8,607 nucleotides of DNA from Ignavibacteriaceae bacterium (GTDB taxonomy: Bacteria > Bacteroidota > Ignavibacteria > Ignavibacteriales > Ignavibacteriaceae): NCBI GenBank assembly GCA_019912505.1, contig JAIOIM010000049.1, positions 1 to 8,607 on the forward strand, written 5' to 3'. Each line of letters opens with the position of its first letter. Positions within the stretch are counted from its first letter, which is position 1. The notes below the pieces were generated by a model that saw nothing but the letters and a program-made list of their open reading frames with translations, did no database searches and had not been told where the DNA came from. Of this stretch, positions 1-5,699 are shown piece by piece. The position numbers were made by a program, and so were the translations under genes.

Positions 1-1
1 A

Positions 2-1846
2 AGGAAACGTCTTTATATATTTCTTTTAGTTCCGATACTGGCAGTTATACTATTTCTTAGTGAAGACCTGGTTATTAGAATAATTACCGTTTCCGTTTTG
101 GTAGTTTATGTAGCATTCATAATCTTTCTTCGAGATAAAGTTGTATACACATCCGAGCATCAAACCGAGGAAGAAATTGAACCCGATGATTATTTAATTC
201 CTGCCCCAAAGCTGGAAACAGATTGTGACGATTCATTTCAGATAGTATCGAAAAATAAAGAACTCGAAGTTATAACTGCCGAAAATTACACCCCTGAGAA
301 TCGTTCCGCAAGAACCAAAATTGTTCCACCAGATTTAAAACAGAGATTTGAAGAAATAGCAAATGAGGTGCTGCCCGCTAATCTTGGGCACGATGGACAA
401 TTTGCTTTTGTACTAGAAAAAATATTGATTGTTATAAAAGAAGCTTATGCCGCAAACACCGCAATCTTTTTTTGGTATAATAAAAAGAAAGAAAAACTTT
501 CTGTTGAAAAATTTATTTCTAATTCAAACGAAATAACAAAGCAAAAAATTGATATACAGGATGATATCTTAGGTAAAATTGTTCAGAAGGGTGAACCTGA
601 ATTACTGAATGAAATATCGCCGGTTGCAGAGATGGACGTTATCCGTTATTATACTGCTGCGCAGGGAATAAGAAGTTTTGTTGGCGTTCCCTTGTTTTAT
701 GATAAACAGCTCATTGCAATTATTGCTGTTGATTCAAAAGCCTCGGATGTTTTCGGTATTGAAACCATATATTCACTTGGTCGTTTCGTCCGTGTATTAA
801 CGATGATTATTTCACTCTTCGAAGAAAAACACAGCGAATCAGTTTCGCAGCAGCGTTTAAAAGGTGTGCTGAGTTTGATAAACCCCGAAAAAGTATTTAC
901 CCAAGAAGAAGATGTAATTACGGCAGTGCAGAATGCAGTGCAGCAATTAATATTTTATGATGCTTTTGTATTTGTTTATTACCGCCCGCTCGAACAAAAA
1001 TTTAAAACAATAAAAGTAATAAACAATACATCGCTCAAATATGTCGGTCATAATCTTGATGTAGAATTGAACGGAACGCTTGTCGGTAAATCAATTGTTA
1101 CAGGTATGCCGGTTAAAATAGACGACACATCCGCCTCAACATATAAAAGATTTTCAAATGTGGAAGACGTTAATTTCGATGGATCGTTTATTGCCATACC
1201 GCTTATTTACAACGAACAAAACTATGGCGTACTTTGTTTTGAGAGTTTGAAGAAAAATGTTTACACAAACTCCGACATCCAATTTCTAAGAAGTTCAGTA
1301 AACATTCTTTCGTTTATTCTTTATTCCTTTTCAACACAGGCTTTACTAAAAAGCTATCTCGCGGTTGATATTGAAACACAAACCTTAAACGAAGATACCT
1401 TTAAGGAGCGTTTAAGTTCTGATCTTATAAAAGCAGAACAGACAAAAGTACCTGGGGCAGTGGCACTAATTCGTATTGACGATTTCCTGGAACAAGAATC
1501 ATTGTTTGACGGAAACCCATTCCCCAAAGTGCTAATGGCAGTTACCGAAACCATCTCGAAGGAAATGACGCCGTTAAATCTTTTTGGCAGGTTTAGCGAC
1601 AAACTTTTTGCGGTTTATTTTTTTAATATAACAACTAAAGATGTTTTTTTATGGGCAGAAAAACTTCGTGTTAAAATTGCCCGAAAACCAATTGCTGTTG
1701 TTTCCAAACAGACTACTTATACAGTATCAATCGGCGTTGCCTCTGCCAGTAACAAAATAGATGTTGATGAGATAATTTATAACGCTAACCTTGCACTGCA
1801 AAAAGCCATTGAGCAGGGCGGCAATAAAGTACGCAACATTAATTAA
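2..1846 (+). CDS. Membrane-anchored GAF-GAF protein with degenerate GGDEF-like domain (5' partial)
   Basis: The reading frame is open from the first bases of the window, so the true start lies upstream. A TTG at nt 98 is in frame, but starting there would cut into a membrane helix. Numbering from nt 2 (614 codons visible), residues 4-19 and 23-43 are two hydrophobic helices separated by a short SED turn. A charged linker of about 85 residues follows. Two GAF-like sensory domains lie at about 132-277 (with GVPLF and IAIIAVDS) and 297-444 (with IAIPLIYNEQNYGVLCFES). The C-terminal 160 residues have the diguanylate cyclase fold pattern: DIETQTLNEDTF in place of DxLTGLxNRxxF, then RIDDF, TVSIGVAS and a C-terminal ALQKAIEQGGNKV. 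The signature GGDEF itself is replaced by SDKLF, so c-di-GMP synthesis is unlikely. The domain is probably a pseudo-enzyme used for binding or dimerisation. The ligand is unknown. deoB starts 33 bases downstream. Confidence 0.88.
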   Translation, partial: RKRLYIFLLVPILAVILFLSEDLVIRIITVSVLVVYVAFIIFLRDKVVYTSEHQTEEEIEPDDYLIPAPKLETDCDDSFQIVSKNKELEVITAENYTPENRSARTKIVPPDLKQRFEEIANEVLPANLGHDGQFAFVLEKILIVIKEAYAANTAIFFWYNKKKEKLSVEKFISNSNEITKQKIDIQDDILGKIVQKGEPELLNEISPVAEMDVIRYYTAAQGIRSFVGVPLFYDKQLIAIIAVDSKASDVFGIETIYSLGRFVRVLTMIISLFEEKHSESVSQQRLKGVLSLINPEKVFTQEEDVITAVQNAVQQLIFYDAFVFVYYRPLEQKFKTIKVINNTSLKYVGHNLDVELNGTLVGKSIVTGMPVKIDDTSASTYKRFSNVEDVNFDGSFIAIPLIYNEQNYGVLCFESLKKNVYTNSDIQFLRSSVNILSFILYSFSTQALLKSYLAVDIETQTLNEDTFKERLSSDLIKAEQTKVPGAVALIRIDDFLEQESLFDGNPFPKVLMAVTETISKEMTPLNLFGRFSDKLFAVYFFNITTKDVFLWAEKLRVKIARKPIAVVSKQTTYTVSIGVASASNKIDVDEIIYNANLALQKAIEQGGNKVRNIN

Positions 1847-1879
1847 ATACTTTTTCCTTTTCTTAAAAAAAACACAAAT

Positions 1880-3043
1880 ATGAATAATTTATTTCTAATA
1901 ATTTTAGATGGTGTTGGCGTTGGTGAATTGCCCGATGCTTCAAACTACAAAGACGAAGGAAGCAGCACATTAACAAATATGGCAAACGCTGTCGGCGGGT
2001 TAAATCTACCGAATCTTACAAAAATGGGTCTTGGAAATATAACGCCGATATTAGGCGTAGATAAAAATAACAATCCAATTTCATCATTCGGAAAAATGAA
2101 AGAAGTATCGAAAGGCAAAGACTCCACCACAGGGCATTGGGAAATTGGGGGGATTAAAGTTGAAAAAGATTTTACATATTTCCCAATGGGATTTCCAGAA
2201 GATATTGTTAAAAGATTTTTAGAACTAACCGGTTGTAAAGGAATATTAGGCAACAAAGCAGCATCCGGGACAGAAATTATAAAAGAGCTAGGGGAAGAGC
2301 ATGTTAAAACCGGTTTCCCAATTATTTATACCTCTGCCGACTCAGTATTTCAGATAGCCGCACACGAAGAAATAATACCTTTAGAAAAGCTTTATGAAAT
2401 ATGTTCGATAACCAGAGATAAAGTTCTTATAGAACCTTTGTATGTTGGACGCGTAATAGCAAGACCTTTTATTGGAAGCATTGGAAAATTTGCCAGGACG
2501 ACAAACCGAAAAGATTTTTCTCTCAATCCCCCCGGCGATACTATTTTGGATGTGCTTCAAAAAAATAAAATTCAAACAGTAGCTATCGGAAAAATAAACG
2601 ACCTTTTTAATTATAAAGGCATTGACGTAAAAGAAAAAACAAAATCAAACAAAGAGGGTTGCGAAAAAATTTTGGAGTATACTGAAAAAGCTAATAATAG
2701 TTTTATCTTTGCCAACCTTGTAGATTTTGATGTTTACTATGGGCATAGAAATGACCCGCAAGGCTTTGCAAAAGCACTAAAAGAGTTTGATGATTTTATT
2801 ACCGAACTTCTGAATAATTTGGATGATTCAGACGCATTGATGATTACATCGGATCACGGAAACGATCCGACAACTCCGAGCACAGACCACAGCAGGGAAT
2901 ATGTGCCGCTATTATTTCATAGAAAAAATAATCAGTCGAAAAATCTGGGTACAAGAGAAACCTTTTCGGATGTAGCCAAAACAATTGCCGAGTTTTTTAA
3001 TGTTGAAAATTCGTTAAAAGGTAAAAGTTTTTTAAATGAGTAA
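1880..3043 (+). CDS. deoB: Phosphopentomutase
   Basis: DeoB interconverts ribose 1-phosphate and ribose 5-phosphate, and the deoxyribose equivalents, linking cytosolic nucleoside salvage to central metabolism. The protein has 387 residues, normal for the family. It is a member of the alkaline phosphatase superfamily with an inserted cap domain. All landmarks known from characterised bacterial phosphopentomutases are present: D10 in the N-terminal LDGVGVGELPDA, T84 (the residue that carries phosphate) in GKDSTTGHWE, D154 in TSADSVFQIAAHEE, D284 and H289 in VDFDVYYGHRNDP, D325 and H326 in TSDHGNDPT, and H337 in STDHSREYVPLLF. These supply the two-metal site. The ATG at nt 1880 opens directly on the conserved strand. 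No Shine-Dalgarno sequence is visible before it. The 33-base gap from the preceding gene contains no terminator, so co-transcription is possible. No nucleoside phosphorylase or deaminase gene is next to it. Confidence 0.97.
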   Translation: MNNLFLIILDGVGVGELPDASNYKDEGSSTLTNMANAVGGLNLPNLTKMGLGNITPILGVDKNNNPISSFGKMKEVSKGKDSTTGHWEIGGIKVEKDFTYFPMGFPEDIVKRFLELTGCKGILGNKAASGTEIIKELGEEHVKTGFPIIYTSADSVFQIAAHEEIIPLEKLYEICSITRDKVLIEPLYVGRVIARPFIGSIGKFARTTNRKDFSLNPPGDTILDVLQKNKIQTVAIGKINDLFNYKGIDVKEKTKSNKEGCEKILEYTEKANNSFIFANLVDFDVYYGHRNDPQGFAKALKEFDDFITELLNNLDDSDALMITSDHGNDPTTPSTDHSREYVPLLFHRKNNQSKNLGTRETFSDVAKTIAEFFNVENSLKGKSFLNE

Positions 3044-3362
3044 AACCGAAAAGATAAATATTACTTTAGAAACAAAAATTTCCGATGTTGAAGATTTTCG
3101 GTACAAACCGATGAATTGAAGCGAATGGATGCAAGCGGTGTAATAATAGTTCCTGGTCTTCGCTCCTGTTACACACTAAGCGCAAACAGCATAATAATTA
3201 TGATATGAGCATACGGGTAGTATGTTTGCCGCTGTAGTAAGTATAAATAAACTTGTAATAATTACCTTAGACGTTTAGAAATACAAAAGCACAGGGTTAA
3301 AACTCATCACGCCGCTGAGTGAAGATTTAACGGATTTAAACTTTTATTTTTATAAAGTTTAA
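3036..3362 (+). pseudogene. Probable decayed small gene after deoB
   Basis: An ATG at nt 3036 overlaps the deoB stop (TAA 3041-3043) in the manner of a coupled operon gene. It opens a protein-like frame, MSKTEKINITLETKISDVEDF, that stops at nt 3117. Near nt 3095 a different frame takes over, reading SVQTDELKRMDASGVIIVPG until nt 3203. From nt 3204 the original frame again looks coding (TGSMFAAVVSINKLVIITLDV). It passes one TAG at 3276 and continues as KYKSTGLKLITPLSEDLTDL to a final TAA at 3360-3362. Stitched together this would be a protein of about 108 residues. I do not recognise the family. The pattern suggests a gene broken by at least two frame changes and a nonsense mutation. Sequencing error would explain the shifts less well, because the original frame has several stops in the middle. 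Random AT-rich sequence can also produce short open stretches, so confidence is moderate. Confidence 0.4.
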
Positions 3363-3516
3363 TTTATTTTTGCAGAAACCAAACAATTGTGAAAATGCAA
3401 TAATTCACAATGCGGCTCTTAAATATTGGCTGGTTTTTAGCTTTGACTCGAATAATTTTATTTCGATGATTGCCAATAGTAAAAATACTTTGCAAAAATA
3501 TTTTGTGAGGTCAAAG
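3363..3516. other. Leader region before the sigma factor gene
   Basis: These 154 bases separate the end of the decayed frame from the preferred start of the sigma factor. The sigma reading frame is open upstream through all but the first few bases here, with in-frame starts at TTG 3370, ATG 3466 and GTG 3505. The encoded peptide (for example ENAIIHNAALKYWLVFSFDS) has no counterpart in the sigma-70 family, so it is probably untranslated. The sigma promoter should lie here or further upstream. I could not identify a convincing one. Confidence 0.45.
3507..3511 (+). promoter_or_regulatory. Shine-Dalgarno-like site deciding the sigma factor start
   Basis: GAGGT sits six bases before GTG 3517. It is the best ribosome binding match ahead of any candidate start of the sigma gene. 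It supports GTG 3517 over ATG 3466 and TTG 3370, neither of which has such a site. GTG 3505 remains a close alternative, because it gives an MRSK start resembling the MRQLK start of Bacteroides RpoD. Confidence 0.4.
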
Positions 3517-4371
3517 GTGATAATTCAAAAACAATTCACAACCCGCGAGAGTCAATCTCTTGATAAGTATTTTAAGGAGATTGGAAAAGTACCCCTGCTT
3601 ACTGCCGATGAAGAAATTCATTGTGCGAAGGAATTAAAAAAAGGCAGCTACACTGCGCTTGAGACGCTTATAAAGTCCAACCTTCGTTTTGTGGTTTCAG
3701 TTTCAAAACAATATCAGAACCAGGGTTTATCCCTTGGCGATTTAATAAACGAGGGAAATTTAGGACTAATAAAAGCCGCAAAACGGTTTGACGTAACACG
3801 TGGTTTTAAATTTATTTCGTACGCGGTTTGGTGGATAAGGCAGTCAATATTGCAAGCCCTGGCAGAGCAGGCGCGGATTGTGCGGCTTCCGTTAAACAGG
3901 GTTGGCGCTCTTAATAAAATTGGCAAAGCATACAGCAATCTTGAACAAGAATTTGAGCGTGAACCGACCGCTCTGGAGCTTGCTCAGGAACTTGATATGG
4001 ACGAGACCGATGTTGCTTTGGCATTAAATATATCGGGTAAACATATTTCATTCGATGCGCCATTTGCGCAAAGCGATGAAAATAATCTGCTTGATATAAT
4101 TGAAAACTATGATGAACCAACACCCGATGATGAACTAAATACTCAATCTCTAAAAATGGAGATTAATAACGCTTTGGCTTCTTTAACCGAAAAAGAAGCG
4201 GAAGTAATAAGACTTTATTTTGGACTTAACAATGAACATTCCCTTACTTTGGACGAAATAGGGGGAAGAATTCATTTGACACGCGAAAGAGTTAGACAAA
4301 TAAAAGAAAAAGCAATCAGAAGCCTACGGCATGCTTCATCAACTAAAAATCTAAAAAGTTACCTTGGTTAA
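3517..4371 (+). CDS. rpoD: RNA polymerase sigma-70 factor, RpoD/SigA type (short form)
   Basis: This is a sigma subunit that directs RNA polymerase to promoters. From GTG 3517 it has 284 residues, matching the short primary sigma factors of Bacteroidota and Chlorobiota, which lack region 1.1. Region 1.2 begins at ESQSLDKYFKEIGKV (residues 11-25). Region 2 spans about 50-120, with the core-binding and melting segments DLINEGNLGLIKAAKRFD and SYAVWWIRQSILQALAEQAR. Region 3 follows to about 200, including LNKIGKAYSNLEQEFEREP. Region 4 (about 215-284) ends with the -35 recognition helix-turn-helix, SLTLDEIGG through LTRERVRQIKEKAIRSL, and a terminal LKSYLG. The frame is open further upstream to TTG 3370, but that extension is not conserved in the family. 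Some positions differ from the usual primary sigma (HCAKELKKGSY, IGGRIH), so a group 2 paralogue cannot be excluded. The next gene begins three bases after the stop. Confidence 0.93.
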   Translation: MIIQKQFTTRESQSLDKYFKEIGKVPLLTADEEIHCAKELKKGSYTALETLIKSNLRFVVSVSKQYQNQGLSLGDLINEGNLGLIKAAKRFDVTRGFKFISYAVWWIRQSILQALAEQARIVRLPLNRVGALNKIGKAYSNLEQEFEREPTALELAQELDMDETDVALALNISGKHISFDAPFAQSDENNLLDIIENYDEPTPDDELNTQSLKMEINNALASLTEKEAEVIRLYFGLNNEHSLTLDEIGGRIHLTRERVRQIKEKAIRSLRHASSTKNLKSYLG

Positions 4372-4374
4372 ATA

Positions 4375-5079
4375 ATGACATTTAAATACCTCTACTACTT
4401 CCTTTTCACTATAACATTGCTTATAACTGGCTGTACTGCTTCTTCAGGTTCCGGCAGGTATCAAAAAGAAACCGAAAATATTAATGAAGTTAAAGACGTT
4501 CGGTTTACCACACAAGATGATCCGGTACCATCAAACAAAGCAATTCAAACCGATTCATCGCAGTTTGGGCAAGTATACGATGAAACGGATCCTGACGACT
4601 TTCCGGAAGAAGAGCCGACAGTCGACATCTCGGAAATTCTTAATAAATTCAGTACTTCCGGAAGCGGCACCGTACTCGACGCTGATAACAGTACTTTGAA
4701 AGAGAAACTGTTGATGGAAATTATTGAATATTTGAATACTCCCTACAAATATGGAGGTCATTCCAAAAAAGGAATTGACTGCTCTGCATTTACCCAGACT
4801 GTTTATTCTGAAGTTCTTTCAACTTCGCTTCTCCGCTCTGCGCGCGACCAGTACACCCAAGGAAACGTAATAAGCAGCAAGGCAGATCTTTTGTTTGGAG
4901 ATTTAATATTTTTTAACACGCGAAGAAGAGTTAAACCGGGACATGTTGGTATTTACATCGGCGATAATCTTTTTGCACACGCAAGTTCAAAGCACGGAGT
5001 AATAATATCTTCGCTCGATCTCGATTATTATTCAAAAAGATTTATGGGCGGGCGTCGGCTTGATGATGCTCAGTTCTAA
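4375..5079 (+). CDS. NlpC/P60-family cell wall hydrolase, lipoprotein
   Basis: This is a predicted envelope peptidase that cleaves peptidoglycan stem peptides, of the type called Spr/NlpC-like endopeptidase. Residues 1-19 form a lipoprotein signal ending in LLITGC, with C20 the expected lipidated cysteine. Residues 21-105 are a low-complexity, strongly acidic linker (ETDPDDFPEEEPTVD). The catalytic domain covers about 108-230. C136 lies in GIDCSAFTQTVY, H190 in PGHVGIYIG and H202 in LFAHASS, giving the Cys-His-His triad of the family. YKYGG before the cysteine and GDLIFFN before the first histidine are also typical. Its 234 residues leave no room for SH3b or LysM binding domains. The ATG comes three bases after the sigma factor stop, with no room for a promoter, so it is probably translated from the same messenger. 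Substrate specificity cannot be read from the sequence. Confidence 0.92.
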   Translation: MTFKYLYYFLFTITLLITGCTASSGSGRYQKETENINEVKDVRFTTQDDPVPSNKAIQTDSSQFGQVYDETDPDDFPEEEPTVDISEILNKFSTSGSGTVLDADNSTLKEKLLMEIIEYLNTPYKYGGHSKKGIDCSAFTQTVYSEVLSTSLLRSARDQYTQGNVISSKADLLFGDLIFFNTRRRVKPGHVGIYIGDNLFAHASSKHGVIISSLDLDYYSKRFMGGRRLDDAQF

Positions 5080-5167
5080 AGCATTTTTTTTGCTGGTAAA
5101 AATTTTTAATAAAGCAAGAATAAATGAGGCTGGTCTAAAAAGGTCAACAATTCAATTTGAGATAGAA

Positions 5168-5194
5168 ATATAAACCGTTGAAACGGTTTTATAT
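5168..5194. repeat. Left internal hairpin of the palindromic element
   Basis: AAACCGTT (5172-5179) pairs with AACGGTTT (5182-5189) across a GA loop. ATAT on each side (5168-5171 and 5191-5194) extends the stem past a single bulged T at 5190. It is matched in the other half of the element by the hairpin at 5259-5276. Confidence 0.75.
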
Positions 5195-5209
5195 AGTATT
5201 AGGTTGTTG

Positions 5210-5237
5210 TTAACCCACGACTTAAGTCGTGGGTTAA
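5210..5237. repeat. Perfect 28-bp palindrome at the centre of the element
   Basis: Fourteen bases, TTAACCCACGACTT, are followed directly by their exact reverse complement with no loop. It can extrude as a cruciform or bind a dimeric protein. No T-run follows, so it is not a normal intrinsic terminator. Confidence 0.85.
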
Positions 5238-5258
5238 TGAGCAAAGACAGAGAATCAA

Positions 5259-5276
5259 AAACGGTTTCAACCGTTT
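5259..5276. repeat. Right internal hairpin of the palindromic element
   Basis: AAACGGTT (5259-5266) pairs with AACCGTTT (5269-5276) across a TC loop. Read on the opposite strand it is the same 18-base motif as the left hairpin except for one swapped base pair. A short T-run (5283-5287) follows after six bases, so weak terminator activity on the + strand is possible. Confidence 0.75.
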
Positions 5277-5514
5277 ACAACCTTTTTAGACCAGACTCAT
5301 AAATAAATTCTGTTTTTTTGAAAGTAATTATTTTCTATCAGTACAATAAATGCTGTGTGATAAATAAACTTTACAAATTTCGTATTTTCCTGTCCTCGAT
5401 TAGTATCACCATTTCGTATTATTCGCATTCTCCATTGGTCTATATTTGATAGATTAATGAATTCACTCTAAACAACCGCCTTTTTCTCAACATCAAAAAC
5501 CAATAGACGTTTCT

Positions 5515-5529
5515 GCCTCAGAATGAGGC
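5515..5529. repeat. Small GC-rich hairpin in the intergenic region
   Basis: GCCTCA and TGAGGC pair across a three-base GAA loop. The following bases GTTTAATTGTTTT are T-rich but interrupted, so on the + strand it could be a weak terminator for read-through from upstream. A six-pair stem alone is slight evidence. Confidence 0.3.
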
Positions 5530-5601
5530 GTTTAATTGTTTTGAAACACCTATTTTATTTAAATACCCTCAACATGAATTCTTATCCACTTTTTTATTGG
5601 T

Positions 5602-5625
5602 ACCGTATTTGAGCAGTAATACGGT
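5602..5625. promoter_or_regulatory. Operator-like inverted repeat upstream of the secreted protein gene
   Basis: ACCGTATT and AATACGGT are exact 8-base inverted arms separated by 8 bases (centre to centre 16 bp). The dyad ends 74 bases before the ATG at 5700. The geometry suits a dimeric regulator or an RNA hairpin in the leader. Which of the two cannot be told from the sequence. Confidence 0.4.
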
Positions 5626-5687
5626 TAGTCAGCTAATTTACCCGAACATACAATAACCGAGAATTTTTAATTAATTCATAAAATACC

Positions 5688-5694
5688 AAAGGTG
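5688..5694 (+). promoter_or_regulatory. Ribosome binding site for the secreted repeat protein
   Basis: AAAGGTG lies five bases before ATG 5700. It supports this start, which is also the one that gives a complete signal peptide. Confidence 0.5.
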
Positions 5695-5699
5695 TGAAT

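Larger units (their letters stand above)
5124..5300. mobile_element. MITE/REPIN-like 177-bp palindromic element
   Basis: Ends at 5124-5144 and 5280-5300 form an inverted repeat matching at 20 of 21 positions; the outer arm reads ATGAGGCTGGTCTAAAAAGG on the left. Inside are two hairpins centred on GTTGAAAC, one in each half and in mirrored orientation (5172-5189 and 5259-5276). Between them lies a perfect 28-bp palindrome (5210-5237). If the element proper is TGAG...CTCA (5125-5299), it is flanked on both sides by TAAA, a possible 4-bp target duplication, though that is weak evidence in AT-rich sequence. It has no coding capacity. The architecture is that of a non-autonomous element, either a MITE moved by a transposase elsewhere or a pair of inverted REP units of the kind moved by RAYT (IS200-like) transposases. 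Transcribed as RNA it would fold into one long branched stem. Whether it is repeated in the genome is unknown from this window. Confidence 0.65.
5301..5699. other. Gene-free 5' region of the secreted repeat protein
   Basis: No frame on either strand holds a credible gene here. Stops are frequent and no protein-like stretch longer than about 25 residues appears. It should contain the promoter and untranslated leader of the gene starting at nt 5700. The structures I can point to are the hairpin at 5515-5529 and the dyad at 5602-5625. Confidence 0.5.

Noticed and set aside
1354..1602. Minus-strand open frame of 82 codons, and similar ones at 1945-2256, 2381-2575, 3714-3938, 3911-4123 and 4555-4761, plus a + strand frame at 4484-4699
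   Set aside because: Each lies wholly inside a well-supported gene in another frame, and none has a recognisable domain.
3107..3160. DASGVIIVPG read as the N-terminal metal-site motif of an amidohydrolase
   Set aside because: The following His-x-His is absent and the stretch is too short. The resemblance is to a common beta-strand pattern and does not support a family call.
3115..3234. A third open frame across the decayed region (IEANGCKRCNNSSW...)
   Set aside because: It has no start codon near its beginning, and its composition is rich in basic residues, asparagine, serine and cysteine, unlike the neighbouring genes. The other two frames look more protein-like.
5078..5108. Possible terminator after the NlpC/P60 gene (AGCA, T-run, TGCT, then A and T runs)
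   Set aside because: The stem would have only about four or five pairs with the T-run as its loop, too weak for an intrinsic terminator.
5172..5276. Two GTTGAAAC-containing repeats that resemble the ends of CRISPR repeats
   Set aside because: There are only two copies, they are inverted relative to each other, and the intervening sequence is a palindrome rather than spacers. No cas gene is present.
5441..5448. TATATTTG, a match to the Bacteroidetes -7 element TAnnTTTG
   Set aside because: No TTTG -33 element lies at the right distance. A match to six fixed, AT-rich bases is expected by chance in a region of this size. The similar TATTTTTG at 3365-3372 was rejected for the same reason.
5582..5590. 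TTATCCACT, one mismatch from a DnaA box
   Set aside because: It is a single site with no cluster of boxes, no AT-rich unwinding region arrangement and no dnaA or dnaN nearby. Such a match is expected by chance.
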